A DNA stretch of 64,000 bases from Rheinheimera sp. SA_1 (GCF_001669775.1 NZ_LXWK01000017.1:62001-126000), one strand, 5' to 3'. Positions 9,389 to 19,153 are shown, numbered from the stretch's first letter. A program made the numbers and translations. The notes: a model not told the origin generated them from the sequence alone.

Positions 9389-10636
9389 ATGGACGTACAA
9401 AAAGCCAAAACAAAAACCCCCTGGAAAAAGCCATGGGTGTTGCTGGTTGCAGCAGGCTCGCTGGTGTTGGTTGGCACTTTAGTCGCCTCCCCTACCCACC
9501 GCTACAAAATAGAAAAGTCCCAGCTGCTGTTCGGCGAAGTGAAACGCGGCGATTTGCAGGTGACGGTCGATGGTTACGGCGTATTGCGCTCCGATAAACA
9601 AAAACTAATCAGTGCTTTATCAGCCGCGACCGTGGAAGAAGTGGTGTTAAAACCAGGTGCTGTAGTCAAAGCCGACGATGTGATTTTGCGGCTTAGTGAC
9701 CCGGAGTTATTACAAGATATCGAAGCCGCCAGTATGGCGACCAGTCAGGAGCGCGCCAATTTACGCCGCCAACAACTGACCAATCAGCGAGAATATCTAA
9801 CCGAAGAAGGCCGTTTTGCTGAGCTCAACGCCAACTATCAAATGGTTGCCCTGCGCCATACTGCGGAGGAAGATATGGCGAAAAAAGGTATTGTGTCGCA
9901 ACTGAGTTTTCAAACCACGGTGCTGCAAAAAGCCCAACTGGCAGAGCAAGTCGAACTGCAAAAAGACCGGCTAAAACAATTGCAGTTGGTCAATCAGGAA
10001 GCGCTGACCATTTCGCAAGAGCAATTAAACCAGGCGATTTCCCGCGAGTCACAACTTCGGCAACGGCTGGAGCGGCTGACGGTACGTGCTGGTATTGCAG
10101 GCGTATTGCAACGGTTACCGGTCGAGCTGGGCCAAAGCGTCACCGCTGGACAAGAACTGGCGCTGGTCGGCAGTACCGCCGATTTAGTCGCGTTGGTGCG
10201 GGTGTCACAAAGTAAAGCTGAGCAAATTCAACCAGGGCAAAAAGCCCGCATTAATACCAGACGCGAACAAGCCGACGCTATTGTCAGCCGGGTCACGCCA
10301 CAAGTGGTTGAAGGCACCATCGAAGTAGAACTGCAGTTCACCGAAGCGGTGCCGACCTCCGCGCGGCCGGAACTAAACATCGACGCGCAGATTTTTACTG
10401 CAGCGCTCAGCGATACGCTGTACGTCGAGCGGCCAGTCAATTTACAAAGCCACAGCGCCGGTTCGTTATTTAAGCTTTCCGCTGATGGCCAGAATTTAAC
10501 TGCCACTTCACTGCAATTTGGCGAAGAAGCAGGTCGTTTTTTACAAATCCAGCAAGGTGCTGCGGTGGGTGAACAGCTGGTGCTGTCCGATATGACGCTG
10601 TACCGCGATGCTGACAGCATCCATCTGTTGCAATAA
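9389..10636 (+). CDS. HlyD/RND-type periplasmic adaptor (membrane fusion protein)
   Basis: A 415-residue adaptor. Residues 1-12 are basic and cytoplasmic, 13-33 form one membrane anchor (WVLLVAAGSLVLVGTLVAS), and the rest is periplasmic: a split biotinyl-lipoyl/barrel-sandwich domain (near residues 60-100 and 225-260) around a long glutamine-rich coiled-coil hairpin (about 110-225), then a beta-barrel and membrane-proximal domain. Such proteins link an inner-membrane exporter to an outer-membrane channel. It is the first gene after the sigma-54 promoter and is followed within 29 bp by the ATPase gene. No TolC-like gene is in the window, so a housekeeping channel is presumably shared. Confidence 0.9.
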   Translation: MDVQKAKTKTPWKKPWVLLVAAGSLVLVGTLVASPTHRYKIEKSQLLFGEVKRGDLQVTVDGYGVLRSDKQKLISALSAATVEEVVLKPGAVVKADDVILRLSDPELLQDIEAASMATSQERANLRRQQLTNQREYLTEEGRFAELNANYQMVALRHTAEEDMAKKGIVSQLSFQTTVLQKAQLAEQVELQKDRLKQLQLVNQEALTISQEQLNQAISRESQLRQRLERLTVRAGIAGVLQRLPVELGQSVTAGQELALVGSTADLVALVRVSQSKAEQIQPGQKARINTRREQADAIVSRVTPQVVEGTIEVELQFTEAVPTSARPELNIDAQIFTAALSDTLYVERPVNLQSHSAGSLFKLSADGQNLTATSLQFGEEAGRFLQIQQGAAVGEQLVLSDMTLYRDADSIHLLQ

Positions 10637-10665
10637 TTTGCTTCACATTTTCCAAAGGAATGATC

Positions 10666-11421
10666 ATGCGCGAACAAAAAATCAATATGCAAGGCATCAC
10701 CAAAGTCTACGCCACTGACGAAATGGAAACCCATGCCTTGCGCGGCATCGATTTGGCGATTTATGCCGGCGATTTTGTGTCGATTTGCGGCCCGTCCGGC
10801 TGTGGTAAGTCCACTTTACTCTCGTTGTTGGGATTGCTGGATATGCCAAGCGGCGGCAGTTATCAGATTGAAGGCAAAGAAGTCAGTGGCCTCAGCCTCA
10901 GTGAAGCGGCCTATATTCGCAACGAAAAAATTGGCTTTATCTTTCAGTCATTTAACTTAATTGACGAACTGACGGTGTTTGACAATGTCGCGTTACCACT
11001 GCGGTATCGCCGTCAAGCTGTACCCAAAGCCGAGCTGGAAGCGCGGGTGATGGCTTGCCTGAAAACCGTGGATATGACGCATAGAGCCGGACACCGGCCG
11101 AACCAGTTATCAGGTGGTCAGCAACAACGCATCGCCATCGCCCGCGCACTGGTGGGTTCGCCCGCCCTGCTACTGGTCGATGAACCAACCGGTAACCTCG
11201 ATTCCAGGAATGGCGACGCGGTGATGGATATGCTCTGTGAGCTGAACAACAACGGCACCACCCTATGTATGGTGACGCACGACCCTCGGTTCGCCGATAT
11301 GGCCAGTCGAAAGCTGCATTTGTTGGATGGTCGTATTCTGGATGCCGACGGCACGCCATTGCTGCAACAAGCATCTGTGGATCAGCAACACGCAGCCCCA
11401 TTACGGCAAGTCGCACCATGA
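10666..11421 (+). CDS. ABC ATPase of the MacB/LolD class
   Basis: A 251-residue ATPase with Walker A GPSGCGKST, a Q-loop in FQSFNLIDELTVFDNV, the signature LSGGQQQRIAIARAL, Walker B LLLVDEPTGNLD and the switch H in MVTHD. This is the type that pairs with FtsX/MacB-fold permeases (mechanotransmission exporters). An upstream ATG at 10660 abuts the AAAGGA Shine-Dalgarno sequence directly, whereas the ATG at 10666 is six bases from it and is therefore preferred. Its stop overlaps the ATG of a tiny hydrophobic ORF (ATGA). One ATPase must serve three permease genes downstream. Confidence 0.92.
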   Translation: MREQKINMQGITKVYATDEMETHALRGIDLAIYAGDFVSICGPSGCGKSTLLSLLGLLDMPSGGSYQIEGKEVSGLSLSEAAYIRNEKIGFIFQSFNLIDELTVFDNVALPLRYRRQAVPKAELEARVMACLKTVDMTHRAGHRPNQLSGGQQQRIAIARALVGSPALLLVDEPTGNLDSRNGDAVMDMLCELNNNGTTLCMVTHDPRFADMASRKLHLLDGRILDADGTPLLQQASVDQQHAAPLRQVAP

Positions 11422-11543
11422 TCATTGGTTATCAACTGTTGCTGCTGCATGGCCTGCTGTTGCCAGCAGTATTGCTCACGGCAGCCGCGCTATGGCCAAA
11501 GCCACAAGATCCATCAGCAACTGAAAACCCAAGACAAGGATAG
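11418..11543 (+). CDS. small single-helix membrane ORF, 41 aa
   Basis: A 41-codon ORF starts at the ATG that overlaps the ATPase stop codon (ATGA) and ends five bases before the first permease ATG. It encodes a short lead (MIIGY), one hydrophobic helix of about 22 residues rich in L and A, and a polar tail ending TENPRQG. The tight fit between the two genes and the plausible transmembrane helix suggest a real translationally coupled small protein, perhaps an exporter accessory subunit. No family is recognised. It could instead be a spacer read in a frame that is leucine-rich by chance. Codon conservation in relatives would decide. Confidence 0.5.
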   Translation: MIIGYQLLLLHGLLLPAVLLTAAALWPKPQDPSATENPRQG

Positions 11544-11547
11544 GCCG

Positions 11548-14022
11548 ATGATTTCCAGCAAAGATTTCACCACAGCCCTTTATGCCCTGAGTAAAGCCAA
11601 AGGCTACGCCGTTACTGTGGTGCTGACGCTGGGCCTGACGCTCGGCACTTTGGTGGCAATGTTTAACCTCAATTTCCAAATTTTGGCGGCGCCGCTGCCT
11701 TATCCGGAAGAAGCTCGGTTGATAGCCGCTACAGCTGCCTGGTTAAAACCGGATGGTTCCATCAATAGGCCGGTGGCGACGCCCAAAGTCATCACGCAAA
11801 TCTACCAGCAATCGTCAGATAAACTTAGCGATCAGGCACTTTATGGCAATTCTGATTTTGCCACGCTGCGCGACCTGCCGCACTCACCCAGCATTCCACT
11901 GGTGTACACCACGCCAGGTTATATGCGGATGTATCAGATGCCGCTGTTACATGGCCGCGCTTTTAGCCGCGAGGAAGACGTCGGCAGCCAACAGCCGGTC
12001 GCAGTGATCAGTGAACGGTTGTGGCGAAGCCAATACAACGCTGATCCAGCGCTGCTTGGTCAAAAAATTCAAATCGGTCAGATTGCTTTTACCGTGGTGG
12101 GTATTGCCGCCGCCAACTTTGCTGAGCCAAAACTATTTGGCCCGGACACTGTGCATGATGTCTGGCTACCGTGGGATTTTAATGGCGGCTTTCAACTGCT
12201 CAGCCCAAGCGGGCTGAGCCGCAATCTGTATTATCTGGCGCAGCTGAAAAATGCCAACGACCGTCTGGCTTTTGAGCTGGAAGTACGGCCACAACTGGAT
12301 GCCTTGTTTCAGCAGGCACGCAGTGCAGCGAATCAAGGCGGTCCAAAATTTAGTGTCCGTTTTCATGCCACGCCGCTACGGCAAGTGCTGGAAGGCGATA
12401 GTCGGCAGGCAACGTTATGGATGCTGGCAGGCAGCCTGGTGTTATTGCTGATTGCCAGCGCCAATATCACCAATCTGATTTTATCGCGTGCCGCCAGGCA
12501 ACAGCGCACTATGACCATCCAGGCCGCACTTGGGGCGCAGCGCCATCATCTATTGGCGAATGTGTTCGCAGAGTTATGCGTTTTGATGACAGCTGCGCTA
12601 CTGCTGGCTTTTGCCATCGCACAGCTGGCGTATGTGTTACTGCAATGGTACGCCACCACTACCTTGCCCCGGCTACAGGAGCTTGGCTTCAACTTGCCAA
12701 CGATGTTGTTTGCGATGGCCATCAGCCTGCTGCTGACGCTGGGTTTTGCACAACTGATTAGCCGCCAGTTAAATTACCGCGTACTACAACAAAACCTGCA
12801 AAGTAGTGGCAAAGGCAGTGGCGTGCAAATCAGCAGCCGCATCCGCCAGTTGCTGATTTCAGCGCAGGTGATGTTAGCGGCAATGTTGTTGGTATGTGCC
12901 TGTCAGGTGTTATCACAATCACTGGCGCAGTTACGTCAGCAGATTGGTTTTGCCACGGCTGACCGCTATCAGGTTTTGCTGGAAGATATCGCTGCCAACC
13001 CGGCCAATGTAACCAGTGAAGTGCGCGCGGCACAAGAAAGGCAACGCGGTGCCGAACTGCTGCAAATTCGCGACTTGTTACTACAACATCCGGCCATTGC
13101 CGATGCATCTCTCAGTACCAATGCGCCTGTTGGTTTTAACGGAGTTTCCGCTGGTTTTGCCGCTTATCTGCGTCAAGCAAACCAGCAACAGACCCGGTTG
13201 GAAACGCGTGAAACTCGCACCGATCAGCACTATTTGCCAATGTTTGACATGCCGCTGCTGCAAGGGCGCAATTTTACCGCGCAAGAAGTAGCCAGCCAGA
13301 CACCCGTGCTGATTATAAACCAGGCGCTGGCAGAGCAACTGAGCCCGGATGGCAAGGTGCTGGGTCAACGTCTGTACGGCAGTGGCAACAACCAGGCATT
13401 CGAGATCATTGGCGTGACCGCCAACCGTTTTTTGCCTGCGGCCAGCGGCGTTGATGAATTGCCCTATCGCAGTTATAGCCCAAGAGCTGCTGACAACCTG
13501 TTGTTGCAACTCAAACCCGGCAGGCAGATTGACAAAAAAGCCCTGAATGCCTTGTTACAACAGGTATCGCCTCAGTTACGCACTCTGGACATCTATAGTA
13601 TCGAACACAATGCCAATCAGGTACTACTCCGCAGTTCGCTGGCCGCAGCTATCACCACCTCATTGGTGCTTATCAGCTTTGTACTTGCCACTATCGGCAC
13701 TTATGGCGTGTTGAGTTACAGCGTACAACTGCGCCGGTTTGAGCTGGGAGTGCGAATGGCGATTGGCGCCCGTCCCACCACTATTTTGCGCCAGTTACTG
13801 AGCGAGAATCTTAAACCTGTTGCTGCTGGTTTAGTGGTGGCGGCATTGCTGCTGGTCGCGCTTTGGTTAGGTTTGCAACACACAACATTGGTGATTGAGC
13901 TGTCGGCCGGTGGTTTTGCCCTACCTTTGCTGCTGATAGTGCTGATCACCACAGTCACCTCGCTGCTTTCGGTCTGGGACATTATCCGCAAGCCAGCCAT
14001 CTATGCATTACAAGGACAATAA
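11548..14022 (+). CDS. FtsX-like ABC permease 1 (duplicated, ADOP type)
   Basis: An 824-residue permease made of two MacB-periplasmic/FtsX units. Hydrophobic segments lie at about residues 20-40, 290-315, 335-365 and 385-410 in the first unit, and 435-460 and 700-810 in the second. A large periplasmic domain with the PVAVISERLWRSQY motif follows the first helix, and the IGARPTTILRQLL coupling-helix motif lies near the C-terminus. The start at 11548 is chosen for AAGGA(TAGG) just upstream; the frame before it is cysteine-rich and unlike the family. It is paralogous to the next two genes, and its 3' end is two bases from the next ATG. Confidence 0.9.
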   Translation: MISSKDFTTALYALSKAKGYAVTVVLTLGLTLGTLVAMFNLNFQILAAPLPYPEEARLIAATAAWLKPDGSINRPVATPKVITQIYQQSSDKLSDQALYGNSDFATLRDLPHSPSIPLVYTTPGYMRMYQMPLLHGRAFSREEDVGSQQPVAVISERLWRSQYNADPALLGQKIQIGQIAFTVVGIAAANFAEPKLFGPDTVHDVWLPWDFNGGFQLLSPSGLSRNLYYLAQLKNANDRLAFELEVRPQLDALFQQARSAANQGGPKFSVRFHATPLRQVLEGDSRQATLWMLAGSLVLLLIASANITNLILSRAARQQRTMTIQAALGAQRHHLLANVFAELCVLMTAALLLAFAIAQLAYVLLQWYATTTLPRLQELGFNLPTMLFAMAISLLLTLGFAQLISRQLNYRVLQQNLQSSGKGSGVQISSRIRQLLISAQVMLAAMLLVCACQVLSQSLAQLRQQIGFATADRYQVLLEDIAANPANVTSEVRAAQERQRGAELLQIRDLLLQHPAIADASLSTNAPVGFNGVSAGFAAYLRQANQQQTRLETRETRTDQHYLPMFDMPLLQGRNFTAQEVASQTPVLIINQALAEQLSPDGKVLGQRLYGSGNNQAFEIIGVTANRFLPAASGVDELPYRSYSPRAADNLLLQLKPGRQIDKKALNALLQQVSPQLRTLDIYSIEHNANQVLLRSSLAAAITTSLVLISFVLATIGTYGVLSYSVQLRRFELGVRMAIGARPTTILRQLLSENLKPVAAGLVVAALLLVALWLGLQHTTLVIELSAGGFALPLLLIVLITTVTSLLSVWDIIRKPAIYALQGQ

Positions 14023-14023
14023 T

Positions 14024-16564
14024 ATGCTGCGTTTTTCACTTCATTGCTTGTTTCAGACGGCATCACTTTTGCTGCGCCGACAGCAGCTGTATGCGCTGAC
14101 CATTATTTTAACTCTCGGCCTGACGTTGGGTGCCTTGGTTGCCACTTTTAACTTAAATTATCAGCTATTTATGGCACCGCTGCCCTACCCGGATGCCGAG
14201 CGGCTGCAGTTAGTGCGCGGAAGTCAGTGGCAGCAAGATAAACAGGTCGCCGCCGAATGGCTGCCGGCGCAAGGGCAGCTGGATGTTTACCGCAAAAACT
14301 GGCCGGAAGTGGACAGCAAAGCGCTGCACAATATCGGTATTGATGTAGCGCAAAATTTGCCCGGCAACCCGTCCTTTAACATCGGTTATATCACCCCGGA
14401 ATATTTGCCGATGTTTGACGCGCCACTGGCGCTTGGCCGCCACTTCAGCCAAAAAGAAGGGTTGGACAGTCAGGTGCCGGTGGCGGTGCTGAGTTATCAG
14501 GTCTGGCAACAGCATTTTGCTGGTGACCCGGCGGTACTTGGTAAAACGCTGCAATTTCGCGGCGTGTCTTTTTCGGTGGTTGGCGTGCTCGCTGAGCGTT
14601 TTGTCGAGCCGGTACTGGCCGCGCCAGGCTGGTCGACCGATCTTTGGCTTAGCTACGACTTTAACGATGTCGGTACGCTCAACTGGAGTTTTAGCAGTAA
14701 TCAGATCCATCTGCTATTAAAACTCAAAGCTGGTGCCAATCCACAGCAGTTAGCGCAAAGGTTAGCGCATAGCTTTGAACAATGGGCGGCACCGGAATTT
14801 GCCGCAGCCAATCAGAGCAATGCTTTTTTGAAAAATAGCACTGTGCGCTGGCGCCTTGAGCCGGTGCGCAGCCGGATTTTGGGCGATGCCGCCGGTCTTA
14901 GTCTGAGCTTATTGGCGGGCAGTCTGCTGCTGTGCGCCATTGCCATCGCCAATATTGCCAATCTGGTGCTTGGTCGCGCGATGGCTCAGCAAAGATCGCT
15001 GACCATCCGCATAGCATTGGGTGCCAGGGCGTCGCATCTGTTTCGTCAATATCTGCTGGAGTTTTCGGTGCTGGCCATTCCGGCATTGTTGTTGTGCCTG
15101 AGTGTGGCAGAAGCTTGTTATCAGAGCTTACAAGCAGGTTATGCCGGGCCGTTGCCACGATTGCAGGAGCTTGGCAGTGGCACTTTGAGCGTACTGTTCG
15201 CCATTGCCCTGTTGCTTGTGCTTTGCCTGACGCTGGCGCTGTGGCTGACCCGGCAGCTGAATTACCGCCAGCTGCAACAAAGCCTGCAGCAAAGTGGTAA
15301 AGGTTCGGCGGTGCAAGTATCCGGACGCACCCGCCAATTGCTGTTGATGTCGCAAACGCTGTTTTGTCTGGTGACCCTAATTTACTGCAGTCAGATTTTT
15401 GTGCAGGCGCTGGCCAAGCTGCGCCAGCCATCCGGGCTTGATTTACAAACCTATCAGGTGGCGCTGACGCAAGGCTCGTTACTGGCAAGCTCACAAAATG
15501 AAGAACGTCGGCAGTTGTTTGTGCAGGCCGCCGAAGCGGTAAAAGCGCAAAGCAACGCACAACTGGTTGGTGTAGGTGGTTACCCGCCAATCTCCTTCTG
15601 GCAAGCCGGGTTTCCCATGTCATCGGTCAGTCAGCACGCCGATCAATCCGCACCTGCGCCAACCTATCGGTATAACGGTGACGCTGCATATCTGACTGCG
15701 CTCGGACTTACCTTAAAAAGTGGCGAGACATTCAGCCGGCAACAAATACAAAATCAGGAAAGTGTGGTGCTGATCAGCCAAAGCCTGGCCCGAAAGCTGG
15801 CGGCAAATATCAGTACAGGTGTGAGTACAGGTGTGAGTGCAGGTGTTGATACCACGGGCAATGATCCCATTCGTACCATGCTGGACAAACCGTTGTACCT
15901 GCGCGGCGCCACCTCGCCGAGCCGGATCATTGGTGTGGTCAGCGATCTGATCCTGCCCGGTCATGCCGATAGCGCCGCGGTTTACACCCCAGCGACACCA
16001 ACTGCCTTTCCACATTTGCTGGTCAGGTTGCCCGATGGCCAAAGCCTCAGCCGTGAGCTGGTGAATCAGGCGTTGGCGCAAGTACATCCACAGCTGAAAG
16101 TATTCCGTTTTCACTCCAGTGCTGAAATTTTTGCCAGCCATACCCAGGATGCCAAAGTGGCAACAGTGGTGACTGCCGGTTTGTCGTTACTGGCGTTAGC
16201 GCTGGCTGGCCTTGGCATTTTTGCGGTCATTCGCACGCAAATTCAGTTACGCCAATATGAACTGGCAGTGCGCCAATCACTGGGCGCAAGACCACAACAT
16301 TTGCTGCAGTTGACGTTACTGGACAGTTTAAAACCCTTGTTATGGGCGGTGTTGGTGCTGACGGTTGGTTATAGCGCTTTGCAGCTGAGCCTCAATTTTG
16401 GTTGGTCCTTTGATTTTGCCGGGCAGCTACAAATAGCCCCGCTGAATGCGATATTAGCGCTATCGACGGTGCTGCTACTCACAACGCTGATTGTCGTTGG
16501 CTGCATGCGGCCGTTATTAACCAGGCCGGTGGTGCACGCCTTGCGTGGCACGACGACGCAATAA
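14024..16564 (+). CDS. FtsX-like ABC permease 2 (duplicated, ADOP type)
   Basis: An 846-residue paralogue of the flanking permeases with the same order: first helix (LTIILTLGLTLGALVATFNLNYQLF), periplasmic domain (PVAVLSYQVWQQHF), three helices with the LTIRIALGARASHLFRQ coupling helix, a second unit and a C-terminal triple helix with QSLGARPQHLLQLTLL. AAGGA stands eight bases before the ATG. A run of three 12-bp repeats at 15812-15847 inserts a TGV-STGV-SAGV stretch in the second periplasmic domain that the sister permeases lack. The gene probably exports an unknown substrate together with the shared ATPase and adaptor. Confidence 0.9.
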   Translation: MLRFSLHCLFQTASLLLRRQQLYALTIILTLGLTLGALVATFNLNYQLFMAPLPYPDAERLQLVRGSQWQQDKQVAAEWLPAQGQLDVYRKNWPEVDSKALHNIGIDVAQNLPGNPSFNIGYITPEYLPMFDAPLALGRHFSQKEGLDSQVPVAVLSYQVWQQHFAGDPAVLGKTLQFRGVSFSVVGVLAERFVEPVLAAPGWSTDLWLSYDFNDVGTLNWSFSSNQIHLLLKLKAGANPQQLAQRLAHSFEQWAAPEFAAANQSNAFLKNSTVRWRLEPVRSRILGDAAGLSLSLLAGSLLLCAIAIANIANLVLGRAMAQQRSLTIRIALGARASHLFRQYLLEFSVLAIPALLLCLSVAEACYQSLQAGYAGPLPRLQELGSGTLSVLFAIALLLVLCLTLALWLTRQLNYRQLQQSLQQSGKGSAVQVSGRTRQLLLMSQTLFCLVTLIYCSQIFVQALAKLRQPSGLDLQTYQVALTQGSLLASSQNEERRQLFVQAAEAVKAQSNAQLVGVGGYPPISFWQAGFPMSSVSQHADQSAPAPTYRYNGDAAYLTALGLTLKSGETFSRQQIQNQESVVLISQSLARKLAANISTGVSTGVSAGVDTTGNDPIRTMLDKPLYLRGATSPSRIIGVVSDLILPGHADSAAVYTPATPTAFPHLLVRLPDGQSLSRELVNQALAQVHPQLKVFRFHSSAEIFASHTQDAKVATVVTAGLSLLALALAGLGIFAVIRTQIQLRQYELAVRQSLGARPQHLLQLTLLDSLKPLLWAVLVLTVGYSALQLSLNFGWSFDFAGQLQIAPLNAILALSTVLLLTTLIVVGCMRPLLTRPVVHALRGTTTQ
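15812..15847 (+). repeat. 12-bp in-frame tandem repeat (3 units)
   Basis: Units AGTACAGGTGTG, AGTACAGGTGTG and AGTGCAGGTGTT follow one another inside the second permease gene. Each adds four residues of the S-T/A-G-V type, so copy-number change would keep the frame. Confidence 0.9.
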
Positions 16565-16609
16565 CCGCAGCGCAATAAGCACGGCACAATAAGCAAAGGA
16601 GAAATTTAG

Positions 16610-19153
16610 ATGTCACTTTACCACTGGTTCCGTCAAAGCACCGGCTCGTTATGGCGAGATAAAAGCTTCGTTCTAACCGTCGTGCTGACCATGGGCATCG
16701 CCAGTGGCGTGTTTTTATGGGTGTTGAGTCTTGGCTGGCAAGTACTGTTCAAGCCGTTGCCTTATCCACAGTCGGAACAGCTGCATCTGCTGCAATATCA
16801 ACGATTGGATGCAGCGGCTAAATTGCAATCATCAGCGATGCTGCATCCGGCGGCAGAGCTGCTTTACCGGCAAGGACAACAATGGCAGTCAACGGCTACA
16901 GCGCAAGCGCCAACCCGATCTCCAATGACCCAGGCTTTATTACATCTGGAGCAGGAAATTGTGATGTCAGATCCGGCGCAGCCACGGCTGAGTGCCGCTT
17001 ATGCCACACCAGAGCTGCAAAACATGCTCGGTATGCCGTTGCTGCTGGGGCATGGTTTTACCGATGCGCAATTGCCGGGAGCAATGAACCCTGGGGTGAT
17101 CTTAAGCTATCAGGCCTGGCAAGCATTATTCCAGCAAAGACCTGACGTGCTGAGTCAGCACATCACCATCAACGGCGTCTCGCATCCGGTGTTGGGTGTG
17201 CTTTCGAAGTCCTTTGTACCACCGCAACTACGCTCGCAATTACCGCCGGTTGATCTGTGGTTGCCCTGGGATTACAACAATGCCGCCTTTAAAGGCAGCT
17301 GGCAATTGGCGGATGAGCAGAGCTTTTTGCTGCTCAAAGGCGAACCGGCCGCGTTGCAGCAATGGCTGGCGAGCATAACGCCGCTGGCGCAACAACAGCT
17401 GGCAGAACAACTGGCGGGCGAAGCGAATTTCGCCGGTTGGACTTTACATCTGCAATTGCAGTCGGTGCAGCAGTTGATTGGCAGTGGTAGTAGCGCTTTA
17501 CTCGGTTTACTGCTGCTCGGTGGTGTCGGACTGTTAGCCATTGCCACCACCAATATTCTGAATTTGTTTTTATCGCGGCTGATGCTGCTGCAAAAACAAC
17601 TGGCGATCCGGGCCGCGCTAGGCGCACGTCGCAGCCAGCTTGGACAGCAACTGTTTGCCGAGGCTTTGCTGTTGATGCTGCTCTCAGCGGGCTTTGCGCT
17701 GGTGTTGGCACACGGCGGCTTTTATGGCTTAACACATTGGTTTGGCAGCATGTTCCCACGCAGCAGCGAGCTTGGCTTGTCATTGTTTAGCTTTGGCAGT
17801 GCCTTGCTGTTGGCTGTGCTACTGGCACTGCTGATTGCAATTTTATCGCTACAATCCGTGCGATATCATCAACTGAGTCTGGCGCTGCAAAGCAGTGGCA
17901 AAGGTGCCGGGGTGCAGATCCCGGCGCTGTTTCGCCGTAGTTTTATTTTGCTGCAATTAAGCTGCGCCATTGTGCTGGTATTTATCAGCAGCCTGGTGGT
18001 GCAGGATGCCTGGCACAAACTGCAGCGACCGCTCGGTTTAACCAGTCAGGATCTGTTGCAGGTCGAATTTTCGGTGGCTACCCTCGATTGGCAAGGCTGG
18101 GACAGTTACGCCCCGAAAGTCGCTGAGATGGCTGAGCAGCTGCGGCAACAGCCGGGGATTGCCGGTGTCAGTTTTGCCTTTAATCCGCTGGTCGATCGTT
18201 TCCAGATGGCCACCACTGAAGTGGGCTCGGCCACGGGTGCAGCATTAGGCACAGAGCGGCGCTTTTATCCCATCCACCGCAATGTGGATCAGCATTATTT
18301 TCAGGTAGCCGGGCAGCCATTGCTGGCCGGTCATGGTTTTACCGCTGCAGATATCCGCAAAGCCCATTCGCCCCATATGGTGATTAACCGCACCTTTGCA
18401 CTACAACTGCTGGGAAATCCGCAGCTAACGAACCCACAGCAACAGACCGCTGTTTTGCAACAAGTGCTGGGACGACGGCTGCAGCTGGATATGGAAAAAC
18501 AGCCGTTTACCATTGTTGGCGTCACCGAAGATATCCAGTTGCCTGGTCTTGCGGTAACACCACCGCGGTTTTATATGACGAATTTAGGCACTGCGTTATG
18601 GCTGTTGATAAAACTCGAACCCGGTGCGACCTTCAGTCAGGAGCAGATGATCCGGACTTTGCAACAAGCGCATCCACAGTTTGCGCTGACCCGGTTTGGT
18701 TTGTTATCTGATCAAGTCAATGCGCTGTTTTTGCCGAAAACCCTACTGCTGTTGGGTGCTATCGCCCTGGCGCTCTTTACCGTGTTGCTGTCCGGTATCG
18801 GCCTGATTGGCGTGATGCAATACAACCTGCAATTAAGACATAGCGAGTTTAGTATCAAGCTGGCGCTGGGCGCCCAATTCAGGCACATTCTGCGTGAATC
18901 CGGCGGCGAATACCTGCAGCTACTGGCAGGCGCAATATTACTGAGTAGCCTGCTGCTTGGCGCTGGCTGGTTTATCGTGCAACAGCAACCTCAGTTGCTG
19001 CCGGGCCTTGATGTGCTCACCTTGTTCAGTCTGGCGATCTACGGTCTGGCCTTGTTGCTGGTGACGCTCTGTGGCGTAATCGCGCATTATCTGCCGCTGC
19101 GGCGATTAAAAACCAGCGCCATCAGCATTGGATTACGGGGCGAGCATTCATGA
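16610..19153 (+). CDS. FtsX-like ABC permease 3 (duplicated, ADOP type)
   Basis: An 847-residue third paralogue. It has a first helix near residues 20-42, a MacB-like periplasmic domain (PGVILSYQAWQALF), a helix triplet with LAIRAALGARRSQLGQQLF, a second unit, and a C-terminal triplet with IKLALGAQFRHILRESGG. It is the most diverged of the three in the periplasmic parts. AAGGAG lies seven bases before the ATG, 45 bp after permease 2. Immediately after its stop codon lies the remnant of a metallo-hydrolase gene, so this end of the operon borders a deletion scar. Confidence 0.9.
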   Translation: MSLYHWFRQSTGSLWRDKSFVLTVVLTMGIASGVFLWVLSLGWQVLFKPLPYPQSEQLHLLQYQRLDAAAKLQSSAMLHPAAELLYRQGQQWQSTATAQAPTRSPMTQALLHLEQEIVMSDPAQPRLSAAYATPELQNMLGMPLLLGHGFTDAQLPGAMNPGVILSYQAWQALFQQRPDVLSQHITINGVSHPVLGVLSKSFVPPQLRSQLPPVDLWLPWDYNNAAFKGSWQLADEQSFLLLKGEPAALQQWLASITPLAQQQLAEQLAGEANFAGWTLHLQLQSVQQLIGSGSSALLGLLLLGGVGLLAIATTNILNLFLSRLMLLQKQLAIRAALGARRSQLGQQLFAEALLLMLLSAGFALVLAHGGFYGLTHWFGSMFPRSSELGLSLFSFGSALLLAVLLALLIAILSLQSVRYHQLSLALQSSGKGAGVQIPALFRRSFILLQLSCAIVLVFISSLVVQDAWHKLQRPLGLTSQDLLQVEFSVATLDWQGWDSYAPKVAEMAEQLRQQPGIAGVSFAFNPLVDRFQMATTEVGSATGAALGTERRFYPIHRNVDQHYFQVAGQPLLAGHGFTAADIRKAHSPHMVINRTFALQLLGNPQLTNPQQQTAVLQQVLGRRLQLDMEKQPFTIVGVTEDIQLPGLAVTPPRFYMTNLGTALWLLIKLEPGATFSQEQMIRTLQQAHPQFALTRFGLLSDQVNALFLPKTLLLLGAIALALFTVLLSGIGLIGVMQYNLQLRHSEFSIKLALGAQFRHILRESGGEYLQLLAGAILLSSLLLGAGWFIVQQQPQLLPGLDVLTLFSLAIYGLALLLVTLCGVIAHYLPLRRLKTSAISIGLRGEHS

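Noticed and set aside
14898-15623. Long minus-strand ORF (241 codons) inside permease 2
   Set aside because: It is a shadow of the strongly coding plus-strand gene, with no Shine-Dalgarno sequence and a low-complexity product.
11548-19153. Recent gene triplication by replication error
   Set aside because: The three permeases differ throughout in protein sequence, so the duplication is old and no long DNA identity is visible.
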